Shown here in pieces: positions 7,904 through 16,528 of a DNA stretch of 64,000 nt. The DNA lies in NCBI RefSeq assembly GCF_014646115.1, contig NZ_BMMV01000021.1, positions 62,001 through 126,000 on the forward strand, in the 5' to 3' direction. Numbering within the stretch: the first letter of the stretch is position 1; each line of letters starts with the position of its first letter. Source of the stretch: Streptomyces camponoticapitis. Lineage in GTDB: Bacteria > Actinomycetota > Actinomycetes > Streptomycetales > Streptomycetaceae. The position numbers were made by a program, and so were the translations under genes. The notes under the pieces were generated by a model. That model was not told the DNA's origin and did no database searches. It saw nothing but the letters and a program-made list of their open reading frames with translations.

Positions 7904-8320
7904 TCAGGGCGCGAAGTACCAGCAGTACAGGCTCAGCCTTTTGGCCGCACGACTTCTGGCTAGGGCTGATAGCCCCTCAAGAAGGTGCACCGCGCCGTCC
8001 AGTGAGATCTTGTCGTCCGGCTCGGAGTCGAACTCAGCCCACGCAGCGGCCGCGGCTCGGAGTTGATCCGCGCGTGCACTGACCAAAGCTGTGACCAGCG
8101 GCTCCGGAACGGCGAAAACGGTGAAACCGTCGTTGGCCATCGGCACCACGTCCCGGACCGGGCTCTCCGCGCCCGTCAGCAGGTTCTCCCACCTCCGAAC
8201 CGCGTCATCTGGATAGATGCCGTCGCATGGCACGGCAGCAAAATCGTGACTCTTACGCGGGCCCACCCGCACCGCAGACTCATCGTCTCCGGCAAGGAAG
8301 AACTCACCCACACGCACCAT
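7904..8320 (-). CDS. Conserved hypothetical protein, possible immunity family
   Basis: 138 residues. The N-terminal half has FFLAGDDESAVRVGPRK, DFAAVPCDGIYPDDAVRRWE and the C-terminal half is helical (PEPLVTALVSARADQLRAAA, AAWAEFDSEP). No signal or membrane segment. A truncated paralogue lies directly downstream. I do not know a named domain; tandem paralogues beside toxin remnants are typical of immunity gene arrays, so that role is inferred from context only. Confidence 0.65.
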   Translation of the reverse strand: MVRVGEFFLAGDDESAVRVGPRKSHDFAAVPCDGIYPDDAVRRWENLLTGAESPVRDVVPMANDGFTVFAVPEPLVTALVSARADQLRAAAAAWAEFDSEPDDKISLDGAVHLLEGLSALARSRAAKRLSLYCWYFAP

Positions 8321-8566
8321 TCACCAATCTTTGCACGCCCCGGTACACGGAAGTCCGTTCGAGTAACTTCTCCGCTACCGGGGCGTCAGTGCGGGCAAGC
8401 GTCTTGATGTCTTGCCACACGTCCAGAGCGGGATCGCCTACGCCGACAGGTCCATGCCGCAGGGCCTACGGGATTCGTCCAGCCGTAGTCCTCCAACGTT
8501 TCGGAACGGATGGAGGGCGTGAACGCTCATGGGGCTACACGAGTTGCGGGCGCGGAACAGAACTCG

Positions 8567-9961
8567 TCAGTCGACGACGTACCACTCGTCCTTCATGTAC
8601 CCCATGGTGCTGTCCCCCAGGTCACTCTCGGAGAACGTCTCGGAGGACCTGATCGACGCGGCCGGCATCTCGAACCTGTCGGGGGCCAGCTCGACGACGC
8701 GCTGCGGGTCGACCGTCGCGGTCCGCAGGGCCTTCTTCCGCGCGGGCGAGATCATCTGGAACGTGATCAGGAAGGTCGCCGTGCACGGGCCGAACCCCTG
8801 GTCCTCGGCCTGTTTCGCCGCGGGCCCGGCCACTTCGCAGACCGTGTCGATGTCCTCGCGGCCCACAGCATGGAGGTACTCCTCGTACCGCTGGATCGCC
8901 CCCTCCTTCGTCCTGGGCGCGGGCTGCTCCCCAGGCGGGTCCGCCGGAGGCTTCTCACCGGCGGGCGGGTCCGACGGAGGCTTGTCCGCGCCCCCGCAAG
9001 GTTCGTCAGTGAAGATGCCGGGCAGTTGACGGTTCGGGTACGGGCCCATCGGGCCGTTGAACCCGTCCACGTGTTCCTGCGCGCCCCACCACCCGCCGTA
9101 TCCCCACCAGGGCTCACCCTCGACGGGGCGGACCTTGTCCCACGTGCGCCACTCGGCGCCGCCCTCCGATGTCCGGTCGAACGTGACGGACACCCGGTGG
9201 TACCCGGCGGTCGGGTAGGAACCGTGTGAACCAAGCGCCGAGTACACCGTCGGATGCCCGTCGCTCTGGTTCAGATCCGCCCACTTCACGCGGCACGGAT
9301 CGCTGCCGTGTTTCGCGAACGTCACGGCCTGCGGCTTGCCGTCGCGCAGCTGGACCGCGACGCGTTCCCAGTCGCCTTCGTGCCTGTTGCCCACGGTCAG
9401 CTTGTTGTAGCCGTAGAAGAACCAGTACACGTACGCCGAGCGCGCCGGGTCGGTCTTGTGCTTGTGATACTCCCAGTAGGCGGCAGCGCCGGGGCCCTCC
9501 CCCTTGCGTACCTCCTCGGGCGGGTCGAGATAGAAGCCCGCGCCGACTTCGGTCGCGGCCCGCTCCTTGTCGGCCGCGTGCCCGGGGCAACTCAGCGGCT
9601 GCGACGACGGTTCGCCCGGCTCGACAGCCTGGTGCCGGTAGCGCTGCTCGGCGCTGGTGCGCAGACCCAACCGCCGTGGGTCGACGGCATCGGCCACCGG
9701 CTCCTCGTCACGGCACAGGCCGTCGTGGTCGAAGCGCAGCACCGACCGCTCGATGAACCGCGTCGCGTCCATCGGCAGCAGCGACTCCTTCTTGTGGAGC
9801 CGTACCAGCGGCGCGAACTGGGCGGCGGCGGTCGCGGACGCCTCCGATGGCTCCGCGCCCGTGTACTCCTTCGGTTTCTCCGGGCCACACCCGACCAGGG
9901 CCACAGAGACCGACACCACCACAGTCACCATCGCCCGCATCCGAACTCTCACCGGTCCCAC
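8567..9961 (-). CDS. Vps62-like secreted lipoprotein
   Basis: 464 residues. A signal peptide with lipobox (VALVGC, Cys25) predicts a lipoprotein on the outer face of the membrane. Residues ~45-320 resemble the VPS62-like fold: FAPLVRLHKKESLLPMDATR, YVYWFFYGYNKL, HEGDWERVAVQL and ALGSHGSYPTAG are the conserved blocks. A Pro-rich linker (PPSDPPAGEKPPADPP) leads to a ~110-residue C-terminal region resembling the NTF2-like lipoprotein domains of actinobacteria (EGAIQRYEEYLHAVGREDID). Starts at GTG 9961 or ATG 9940 are both possible. The function of the family in bacteria is not known. Confidence 0.7.
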   Translation of the reverse strand: MGPVRVRMRAMVTVVVSVSVALVGCGPEKPKEYTGAEPSEASATAAAQFAPLVRLHKKESLLPMDATRFIERSVLRFDHDGLCRDEEPVADAVDPRRLGLRTSAEQRYRHQAVEPGEPSSQPLSCPGHAADKERAATEVGAGFYLDPPEEVRKGEGPGAAAYWEYHKHKTDPARSAYVYWFFYGYNKLTVGNRHEGDWERVAVQLRDGKPQAVTFAKHGSDPCRVKWADLNQSDGHPTVYSALGSHGSYPTAGYHRVSVTFDRTSEGGAEWRTWDKVRPVEGEPWWGYGGWWGAQEHVDGFNGPMGPYPNRQLPGIFTDEPCGGADKPPSDPPAGEKPPADPPGEQPAPRTKEGAIQRYEEYLHAVGREDIDTVCEVAGPAAKQAEDQGFGPCTATFLITFQMISPARKKALRTATVDPQRVVELAPDRFEMPAASIRSSETFSESDLGDSTMGYMKDEWYVVD

Positions 9962-10179
9962 CGGTCCCCCTTGAGTCGCCCGCCACCGGTCCTCAGCACG
10001 TCAGGACTCACGCCGAATCCTGCGGAACGGTTCCCGGGCGTCCAACTGGCCCACTCCATCCGCGGTCGGAACCAGTTCTTGGGACTGACGGTTCATTCCT
10101 TGTCCAGAGTCTCCTGCGGTTCCCCCGGGATCCGTGGTCTCGGTGGTGGCGAGGCTGTCGCAGGGGTGGGAGGGGCTGC

Positions 10180-11457
10180 TCAGCGGGTTGGCGCGGTGGG
10201 GAGGGGCTTGCCGAGCATGGCGCAGGCTGCGGCGTCGACCAGGGTCTTGTTCGCGGTCGCGGCTGCGGGCAGTTGGACGCCGAAGTTGGTGGTGTTGAGG
10301 ACGGTAACGCTGCGGCGGCCGGTGCGGTCGGTGTAGATCTCGCTGGAGTAGCCGGGGAGGCCGCCGGTGTGGCCCCACACAGTCCCGCAGGGGGTGCGTA
10401 CTTCCATCAGGCCCAGTCCGTAACGGTCGCCCTCCGGGTCCGCCGGGTCCTCCGCGACGGTGGTACGCATCTGCTTCATCTGGGCAGAAGGCAGCAGTTT
10501 GCCCGACATCAGGGCGCCCAGGAAGCGGTCCCAGTCCCGGGCGGTGGACACCATGCCGCCGGCAGCGCCGGTCCAGGAACTCGCATCGAGGTCGGTGGTG
10601 TTGACGTGGTCGTTCCGCTCCGGTCCGGCGAACCCGATTCCCTCGGGTGTGCCGGGAGGCAGGATCGGGGCAAGGTGCTCGGCGTCGGGCTCGTATCCGG
10701 TCGCGTGGCCGGGGCCGGGTCGCCAGCCGGCGTCGGTGGCCAGGTACGTGTGCGTCATGCCCAGTGGCCGGGTGATCCGCTGTTCGACGAGTTCGCCGAG
10801 GTGTTGCCCGGTGGCCTTCTCCAATACCAGCGCGAGTGCCTGGTAGTTGGCGTTGCTGTAGGACCACTGCTCACCCGGGGCGGTCTGGGCGGTGGTCAGA
10901 GCCAGCAGTTGCTCGGGCGTCCACTGGCGTTCGTCCAGACCGAGCAGTGAGGGCAGGAAGTCGGGGTGGAGGAGGAAGTCGTCCAGGCCACTGGTGTGGT
11001 TGAGAAGCATCTTGATGGTGATCGCCCGCCCACCCGGGACCACGCCGGGCAGCCAGTCCTCGACCGGGTCGGCGAGGTCGACCTTCCCCTCGGCGACCAG
11101 TTGCAGGATCAGGGTGGCCGTCATGGTCTTGGTGTTGGAAGCCACCCGGAACTGGTCATTGGCCTTGAGTATGTGGTCGGCCCTGGTCCAGGCGGACTGT
11201 CGGGCGATCTCCACGGTCGGACCCTTGCCTTGGTCGACCCGCACGATCACACCCAAGGAACCGGTGTCCGCGGCCCGCTGGGACAGCTCGGCCAGCTGCT
11301 TGGCCTGCGGCGTCGTGTCGACGCCCGGACCAACTCGCTCCGCGCCGGTTGGGGTGGCGGAGGCCGTAGCCGCGACTGTCGCGGTCATGGCCGTGGCAAG
11401 CGTCAACGCCAGTGCCGCTCGCAGACCGCCGCGCGTCGACAACGTGTGTGCACCCAT
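10180..11457 (-). CDS. Secreted serine beta-lactamase-fold hydrolase (D-Ala-D-Ala carboxypeptidase-like)
   Basis: 425 residues from the ATG behind GGGAG. A signal peptide (ALALTLATAMTATVAATASA) is followed by a class C beta-lactamase/DD-peptidase domain: SxxK motif SNTK with nucleophile Ser107, the YxN motif as YSN, and HTGG as the third motif. HTSGLDD after the first motif is also typical. Such enzymes cleave peptidoglycan peptides or related esters outside the cell. It is monocistronic, with a converging neighbour. The substrate cannot be decided from sequence. Confidence 0.9.
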   Translation of the reverse strand: MGAHTLSTRGGLRAALALTLATAMTATVAATASATPTGAERVGPGVDTTPQAKQLAELSQRAADTGSLGVIVRVDQGKGPTVEIARQSAWTRADHILKANDQFRVASNTKTMTATLILQLVAEGKVDLADPVEDWLPGVVPGGRAITIKMLLNHTSGLDDFLLHPDFLPSLLGLDERQWTPEQLLALTTAQTAPGEQWSYSNANYQALALVLEKATGQHLGELVEQRITRPLGMTHTYLATDAGWRPGPGHATGYEPDAEHLAPILPPGTPEGIGFAGPERNDHVNTTDLDASSWTGAAGGMVSTARDWDRFLGALMSGKLLPSAQMKQMRTTVAEDPADPEGDRYGLGLMEVRTPCGTVWGHTGGLPGYSSEIYTDRTGRRSVTVLNTTNFGVQLPAAATANKTLVDAAACAMLGKPLPTAPTR

Positions 11458-12112
11458 GATGTGAACTCCCGAACGTAGGGTCGGCCCCAACGGGCCTGAT
11501 GATGAAGAACCGTCCGGCTTCTCACCCTGTCGCTGTCCGACAAGGAGAACTCTGTCGCTGACGCCCCGGAAGGACCATGAGGCAGCCACCCATCACAGGA
11601 GGGGGTTAGCCCCCTACCAGCCACAGCGGGTGAGGGACGTCCTGGGGAACTCCTGTGTTCCCGCAACGGCGCCCGGGGCTACGACCTCACCGGCCGGCGC
11701 GGCAACCGGTTCGCCCTGACTCGGCAGGACGATCCATTCAATGCCGGCTGATGCACTGCCACGCCGGCCCGATCCCCGATGGGACATGGCCCGCAAACAG
11801 TCAGGGCTCCGTCGCCGGACCGGGGCAGACGGTGGACGCTCCTCGGTCCACCCGTGTGCAGGTTTCCTGCGCTCCGCACGTCGCGTCGGGGCCGGGAGAA
11901 AGGGTTTTCTCACGTCGCTGACCGCAAGTTGACCTCGTGGGGCTGGTTGGGACCCTGTCACCATCGTGGGCATGTCGACCACTGGTGCCGGCTACGGCAG
12001 CAGTTCGACGTCACCGCGGACGCCCCACGGGGCGACGCTGCAACCGCCGGACCTGGCCTTTCGCCCAGCCGTTGCCGTCCGCCAACTACGCGAACCAGCT
12101 GATGGTTTGGAG
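11458..12112. other. Gene-poor stretch with a small hairpin
   Basis: No convincing gene. A 6-bp stem, AGGGGG-TTAG-CCCCCT, lies at 11600-11615. Forward frames around 11650-11750 are open (including LCSRNGARGYDLT) but too short and unlike any family I can name. The upstream part of the fusion frame (11966-12112) is low-complexity and may be non-coding. Confidence 0.35.
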
Positions 12113-13486
12113 ATGCCGTTGCCCAGTCATGACACGCCCGCCAACGACCACAGCTGTTCGTCCCTGGCTCCGGCGCGGGGCTCGTTCCGCGACCCGAAGG
12201 AGGTCGCGAGTTTCGCGCCCGCCGCGCTCGGATACGCCCTCTTCGCCACCCGCTGGCTCCAGGCCCCGCTCTACTTCGGCCTGGTCGCCGCGCAGGGAGT
12301 CTATGTCTACAAGTTCTTCAACGAGCTGTGGAAATTAATCGTTCATGTCATCAACGGTCACGCCGACGAGACGTACGTCATGCTCGCCGTCCTCAAACTG
12401 GTCGACGTCGTGATGATCGCCAATCTGCTGATCATGACGATCGTCGGCGGCTACGAGACCTTCGTCTCGCGCATCAACCTCCAGGGCCATCGGGACCAGC
12501 CGGAATGGCTCTCGCACGTCAACTCGAACGTGCTCAAGGTCAAGCTGGCCACCGCCATCGTGGGCATTTCGTCCGTCCATCTGCTGCAGATGTTCGTCGA
12601 CGTGCACCACACCTCCCGGCACGCGCTACTGTGGGGAACCGTGATCCACATGGCCTTGATCCTGTCCGCCGGGATTCTGGCGTATATGTCGGGACCCATG
12701 CTGGAGTCGCGGAAGAGCAGTCACGGGTGCGGTGGCCATGCGGACAGTCACGGAGAAGGGAACCTGCGCCTGATCCCGAAGCAGTCCGCCGGGTGGCACG
12801 ACGACGCCACGTCAGCAGGGCGGGCGGCGCCTTCCGCCCCGGCAGTGACGTCGGCTTCGGCTTCGGCTGCGTCGTGTGGTGGTTCGGGCGCCGAGTCCCG
12901 TATCCGGGCGGCAGGCTTCCCCGCCCCCAAGGCGCTGGAGGACTTCGACCACAACTACCCCCGGTCACTTGACCGGGAGGCCGTGGCAATGCTCGGCAAG
13001 CTGGACTTCATCACCGCCAAGGAGAACGTGGTCCTCCTCGGTCCACCCGGCACCGGCAAGACCCACCTCGCCGTCGCCTTCGGCACGCGCGCCTGCCAGG
13101 CCGGCCACCAGGTGGTGTTCGCCACCGTTGCCGAATGGGCCGCCCGACTCGCCGAGGCCAAGGCCGCAGGCCGCCTCACCGAGGAACTGGCAGGGCTGGA
13201 CCGATACCCCCTGCTGATCGTCGACGCACTGGGCTACTTCCCCCTGCAGGCCGAAGAGGCCCAGCTCTTCTTCTGTCTCGTCGCGCACCGCTACGAACGC
13301 GGCTCGCTGATCGTCACCAGCGACAAGCCCCTCAGCGGGTGGGACCTTGTCCTCGGCAACACCGCGGTGGCCTCGGCCGTAATCGACCGCCTCGTCCACC
13401 ATTCCGAGATCATCAGAATCGAGGGAGACAACTACCGGATGCGCGACCACGGCAGCTTCGGTTTCGCGTCCCCGACGGTCCGTTAG
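12113..13486 (+). CDS. Fusion of a UPF0114 membrane protein with an IS21 IstB-type ATPase
   Basis: 457 residues from ATG 12113 (an ATG at 11966 would add 49). Residues ~38-190 are a UPF0114 protein: RWLQAPLYFGLVAAQGVYVY, LKLVDVVMIANLLIMTIVGG, YETFVSRI, QPEWLSHVN, with three to four membrane helices. A low-complexity linker (~200-255) follows. The rest is IstB without its N-terminal ~70 residues: Walker A GPPGTGKTH (310-318), DRYPLLIVDALGY as Walker B, the last acidic residue replaced by Ala. IstB is the AAA+ helper of IS21 transposition in the cytoplasm. The frame is continuous across the joint near 12880, so it may be expressed, but it probably arose by IS insertion and deletion. Confidence 0.7.
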   Translation: MPLPSHDTPANDHSCSSLAPARGSFRDPKEVASFAPAALGYALFATRWLQAPLYFGLVAAQGVYVYKFFNELWKLIVHVINGHADETYVMLAVLKLVDVVMIANLLIMTIVGGYETFVSRINLQGHRDQPEWLSHVNSNVLKVKLATAIVGISSVHLLQMFVDVHHTSRHALLWGTVIHMALILSAGILAYMSGPMLESRKSSHGCGGHADSHGEGNLRLIPKQSAGWHDDATSAGRAAPSAPAVTSASASAASCGGSGAESRIRAAGFPAPKALEDFDHNYPRSLDREAVAMLGKLDFITAKENVVLLGPPGTGKTHLAVAFGTRACQAGHQVVFATVAEWAARLAEAKAAGRLTEELAGLDRYPLLIVDALGYFPLQAEEAQLFFCLVAHRYERGSLIVTSDKPLSGWDLVLGNTAVASAVIDRLVHHSEIIRIEGDNYRMRDHGSFGFASPTVR

Positions 13487-13539
13487 GGCCCGCTAGATGT
13501 TGAGAGCCAGTGCGGTCGGCGCCGACTAGGGTCACCTCC

Positions 13540-14364
13540 ATGTCCGAGCCGGCCCCTGACCCTCGCAAGCAGTTCTTGATCGACCAACTCCGGCCGGGTG
13601 CTGTGAGAACGGTGAAGGTCATCGGGTTCGACGGAGCGGACGTCTTGGTGCGGCCCACAGATACTGAAGGGGAGAATGCCGAGGTCGGTCGGATTCCTCG
13701 GCATGAGGCGTCGATGCGTCGGATGGAGCATCCGTCGGAGCTGTTCGAGGTCGGCCAGGAGGTCAATGCCGAGGAGATCGGGCGTTGGCGCGAAGGTCAG
13801 CTTCACCTCTCCGCCAGGGCGTGCGAGATACCGGCCTTGCGGTCCTTTCTACTGGCGTTTGAGCGAGGCCAGGTCGTCGCTGGGACAGTCTCCGGGGTCC
13901 ACAACTTCGGGGTCTTCGTTCACGTCGATGGCGAACCGGACGGCCTGTGCACCGGCTTCATCCGGGTGCCGGACCTGACGTGGGGGTGGATCAATCACCC
14001 TTCCGAGGCAGTCGAAGCCGGCCGGCGGATCACCGCCGAGGTGATCGTCGCCGAGACGCGCACCGGACAGGTCACGCTTTCGTTGAAGGCTCTGCGGGAG
14101 GATCCACTCATTCGCTTCGCGGATCAGGTCGGCCGGGTCCTCACCGGGCCGATCACCAAGATCGTGCCTTTCGGTGTGTTCGTGCGGCTCGCTTCCGACG
14201 TTGTGGGATTCCTTCACCTCTCAGACCTGACCGACGAGCCGGTCGAGACCCCGGATCAGCTCGTCGATGAAGGCGAGCTGATCCCAGTGGAGGTCGCCGA
14301 GGTCGACCTCCGGCGTCACCGGGTGCGCCTGGGCCCAGCCGGCGGTGCGAACAGAACCTGGTGA
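13540..14364 (+). CDS. S1 RNA-binding domain protein
   Basis: 274 residues from ATG 13540. Three S1-like repeats can be drawn at ~18-92, 107-184 and 196-266. The second (GQVVAGTVSGVHNFGVFVHV) and third (GPITKIVPFGVFVRLASDVV, FLHLSDL) carry the GxV..I..FG.FV.L pattern of the OB fold; the first is degenerate. Such proteins bind RNA in the cytoplasm and often act in translation or RNA turnover, or as accessory proteins in defence islands. It is shorter than ribosomal S1 and a single gene. Confidence 0.85.
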   Translation: MSEPAPDPRKQFLIDQLRPGAVRTVKVIGFDGADVLVRPTDTEGENAEVGRIPRHEASMRRMEHPSELFEVGQEVNAEEIGRWREGQLHLSARACEIPALRSFLLAFERGQVVAGTVSGVHNFGVFVHVDGEPDGLCTGFIRVPDLTWGWINHPSEAVEAGRRITAEVIVAETRTGQVTLSLKALREDPLIRFADQVGRVLTGPITKIVPFGVFVRLASDVVGFLHLSDLTDEPVETPDQLVDEGELIPVEVAEVDLRRHRVRLGPAGGANRTW

Positions 14365-14630
14365 ACTGGCGTCCCGCCACTTCACGTTCGGGTGTCTGGG
14401 GTTGCTCTCGGCGATAGTCTGGAGGGCCGGCGGTGAGGGCGCCCGAGCCCGAGCGGGTGTCGTTCCGACCGTTCTGAACGTGTCGCGCCGATAGCGTTCA
14501 CCGTGCGACACCTCGTCAGGCGCTCCTCCGTGGCCCTTCTCCGTGGCCCTTCTCCGAAAAAGCAGGCGCATTCGGATTCATCGGCCCATTCCGGTTGCTG
14601 GTGCGCGCCGGGCGGCACCATGCTGAGCGC

Positions 14631-15758
14631 ATGGTTCTCTCTCCCACCGCGGCCACACTGCCCGAAATCGTCGCCGAGTTGGGCATGGTGCGTGCCCATG
14701 GGCTCGTGGGCCTGCGGAAGCTCGAACTCCCGGCGCTGCACGCGGCGTCGGCCGTACACAGTGGTGGCGACGACGGTGAGATTCTGCCTGCCTCGGTGGA
14801 GGCATTGTTACGTGACGCCGTCGAGACGCTGGGCGGTGGCGCGCTGCAGATCGCCGCGCAGTACACCTTCGGGTTGGCGCACGGGGCCAGGGAGTGGGCG
14901 GCCCAGGACCGACGGCGCCGGGCGGCCGACGCGTTCCGGGTGGGCACCGAACGGTTCCGCAAGCATCACGAGAAGGTGGTGATCGAGGAGACGGCGGAAG
15001 CTGTGCTGGCTCTGTGTCTGACACGCGCCCCCGCGCCCGACGCGATATCCGCCGGACATACGGCGTCGGTCGCCTCCGCCCGGCCGCTGCCCCTCGGCCC
15101 GGTCTCCCTGCCCGTCGCTGTGGCCGGTACGACCGCGCACATCACGCTGCACACGACCCCGATCGAATTCGTTACCGGCGTCGACATCCTCGTATCGTCC
15201 GAGAACACCTACCTGGAGATGTCCCGGACCTACCGGTCGACCACGTCCGGCGCACTGCGCCGCGCCGCGGCCCGGCAGAGCGAGGCGGGCGGGATCCTGG
15301 ACGACGTACTGGCCCGTGAACTGCACGACTGGCTGGTGCGGTTCGGCTGTCCCGGTCTGCCTGTCGCCCCCGGCACCGTGGCCGCGACCTCGGCCGGAGA
15401 GCTCACCTCCCAGGGCGTCCGCAGGATCTATCACGCCGCCGTGGCGCTGCCCAGGACGGACGGCGGCTACGACACGACACCCGCCGTCGTCACCAAGGCG
15501 GTCCGGCAGATCTTCGAGGAGGCGGCGGCGGAGCGGAACGGTTTCGATCCGCCCTTGCGCTCGCTGTGCCTGCCCCTGCTGGGTGCGGGCCGCGCCGGGC
15601 TGGAACCGGTGGCGAGTCTGGGTGCGATGCTCACCGCCATCGGTTCCGCTCTGGCGGAACAGCCCTTCTGGGACGTGCATATGGCGATCCGGCGGCCGGA
15701 CGTGGCGCGCGTCGTGCTCGATGCACTCACGGATCACCGCCCGGCCGTAGCCGGCTGA
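14631..15758 (+). CDS. Macro-domain protein with an N-terminal helical region
   Basis: 375 residues from ATG 14631. Residues ~1-130 are helical (SVEALLRDAVETLGGGALQI, then RRRRAADAFRVGTERFRKHH, a pattern seen at the N-termini of many Streptomyces conflict proteins). Residues ~168-365 match a macro domain: VDILVSSENTYLEM, GALRRAAARQSEAGG, GVRRIYHAAVALPRT and the glycine loop LPLLGAGRAGLEP. Macro domains bind or hydrolyse ADP-ribose and NAD-derived ligands; the usual N-A-N of the first strand is replaced by S-E-N. It is followed by a membrane-anchored coiled-coil gene and faces the kinase/PP2C/vWA operon. Confidence 0.8.
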   Translation: MVLSPTAATLPEIVAELGMVRAHGLVGLRKLELPALHAASAVHSGGDDGEILPASVEALLRDAVETLGGGALQIAAQYTFGLAHGAREWAAQDRRRRAADAFRVGTERFRKHHEKVVIEETAEAVLALCLTRAPAPDAISAGHTASVASARPLPLGPVSLPVAVAGTTAHITLHTTPIEFVTGVDILVSSENTYLEMSRTYRSTTSGALRRAAARQSEAGGILDDVLARELHDWLVRFGCPGLPVAPGTVAATSAGELTSQGVRRIYHAAVALPRTDGGYDTTPAVVTKAVRQIFEEAAAERNGFDPPLRSLCLPLLGAGRAGLEPVASLGAMLTAIGSALAEQPFWDVHMAIRRPDVARVVLDALTDHRPAVAG

Positions 15759-15938
15759 GCCTGGCGGTCCGGATACTGCGCGCCGCCCCGGAACTGCCCC
15801 GCACCGGCCCGGAAAGCAGCCGGCTTCCGTCCGGCGCCGGACGGACCGACGGGCTTGAATGAAGGAGAGTGCGCATCACGCGCGCGCGGGCGCCCGGCGC
15901 CCGGCAGGGGAGACAACCGTGCGGATGCGGGAGGCAGT

Positions 15939-16487
15939 GTGGACGCGACGGCGACGGCACTTCTGGTGACGGTGGTCGGAGCCGCGATGACGACCGTGAC
16001 CGCTCTGCTCACGCAGAGCCGGATCGACCGCTCCCGCCGGGAGGAACGGCGCGAGGCGGGACGGCGGCAGTTGGAGGAACGGTGCCTTCAGGAGCGCCAG
16101 GAGCTTCTCGGGGCCCGCCGGTCCGAGTACGCGGCGCTCAACACCTCCGCACGTCAGTATCTGACGGCGCTCTCCGACCATGCGCACGCGCTGGGCCGGG
16201 GGGCCGGGGCCGAGACCGGCGTCGGTGCGTCGGCGGACCTGGAGGAGACCAGGGCTGCCTACCGTGACTGCTATTCCCAACTTCAGCTGACCCTGCCCGA
16301 ACCGCTGCTGGAGAGCGTGCGCTCGACGAACCGGTCGCTGAACGCCATCTACGGTGTGCTGATGCGGATCAACCACGGCATGGCCCGCACGGGTGAGACC
16401 GTCGACGACGTCAAACTCCACATCGCGGGGCTCTGGAGTGAACTCGGCGAGCTGCGCGCCGGGTTGAGGGCGGACCTGGCCGACTGA
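15939..16487 (+). CDS. Membrane-anchored coiled-coil protein
   Basis: 182 residues from GTG 15939, preceded by GGGAGG; earlier in-frame starts lack this. One N-terminal membrane helix (ATALLVTVVGAAMTTVTALL) is followed by a charged coiled coil (SRREERREAGRRQLEERCLQ) and a helical C-terminus facing the cytoplasm if the N-terminus is out. No named family. Proteins of this layout are common in Streptomyces beside signalling or conflict genes. It follows the macro gene in the same direction and converges on the kinase. Confidence 0.7.
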   Translation: MDATATALLVTVVGAAMTTVTALLTQSRIDRSRREERREAGRRQLEERCLQERQELLGARRSEYAALNTSARQYLTALSDHAHALGRGAGAETGVGASADLEETRAAYRDCYSQLQLTLPEPLLESVRSTNRSLNAIYGVLMRINHGMARTGETVDDVKLHIAGLWSELGELRAGLRADLAD

Positions 16488-16528
16488 GCGGCCCGGCGCG
16501 CGGGCGGGGTCGTCTCGGCCCCGATACC

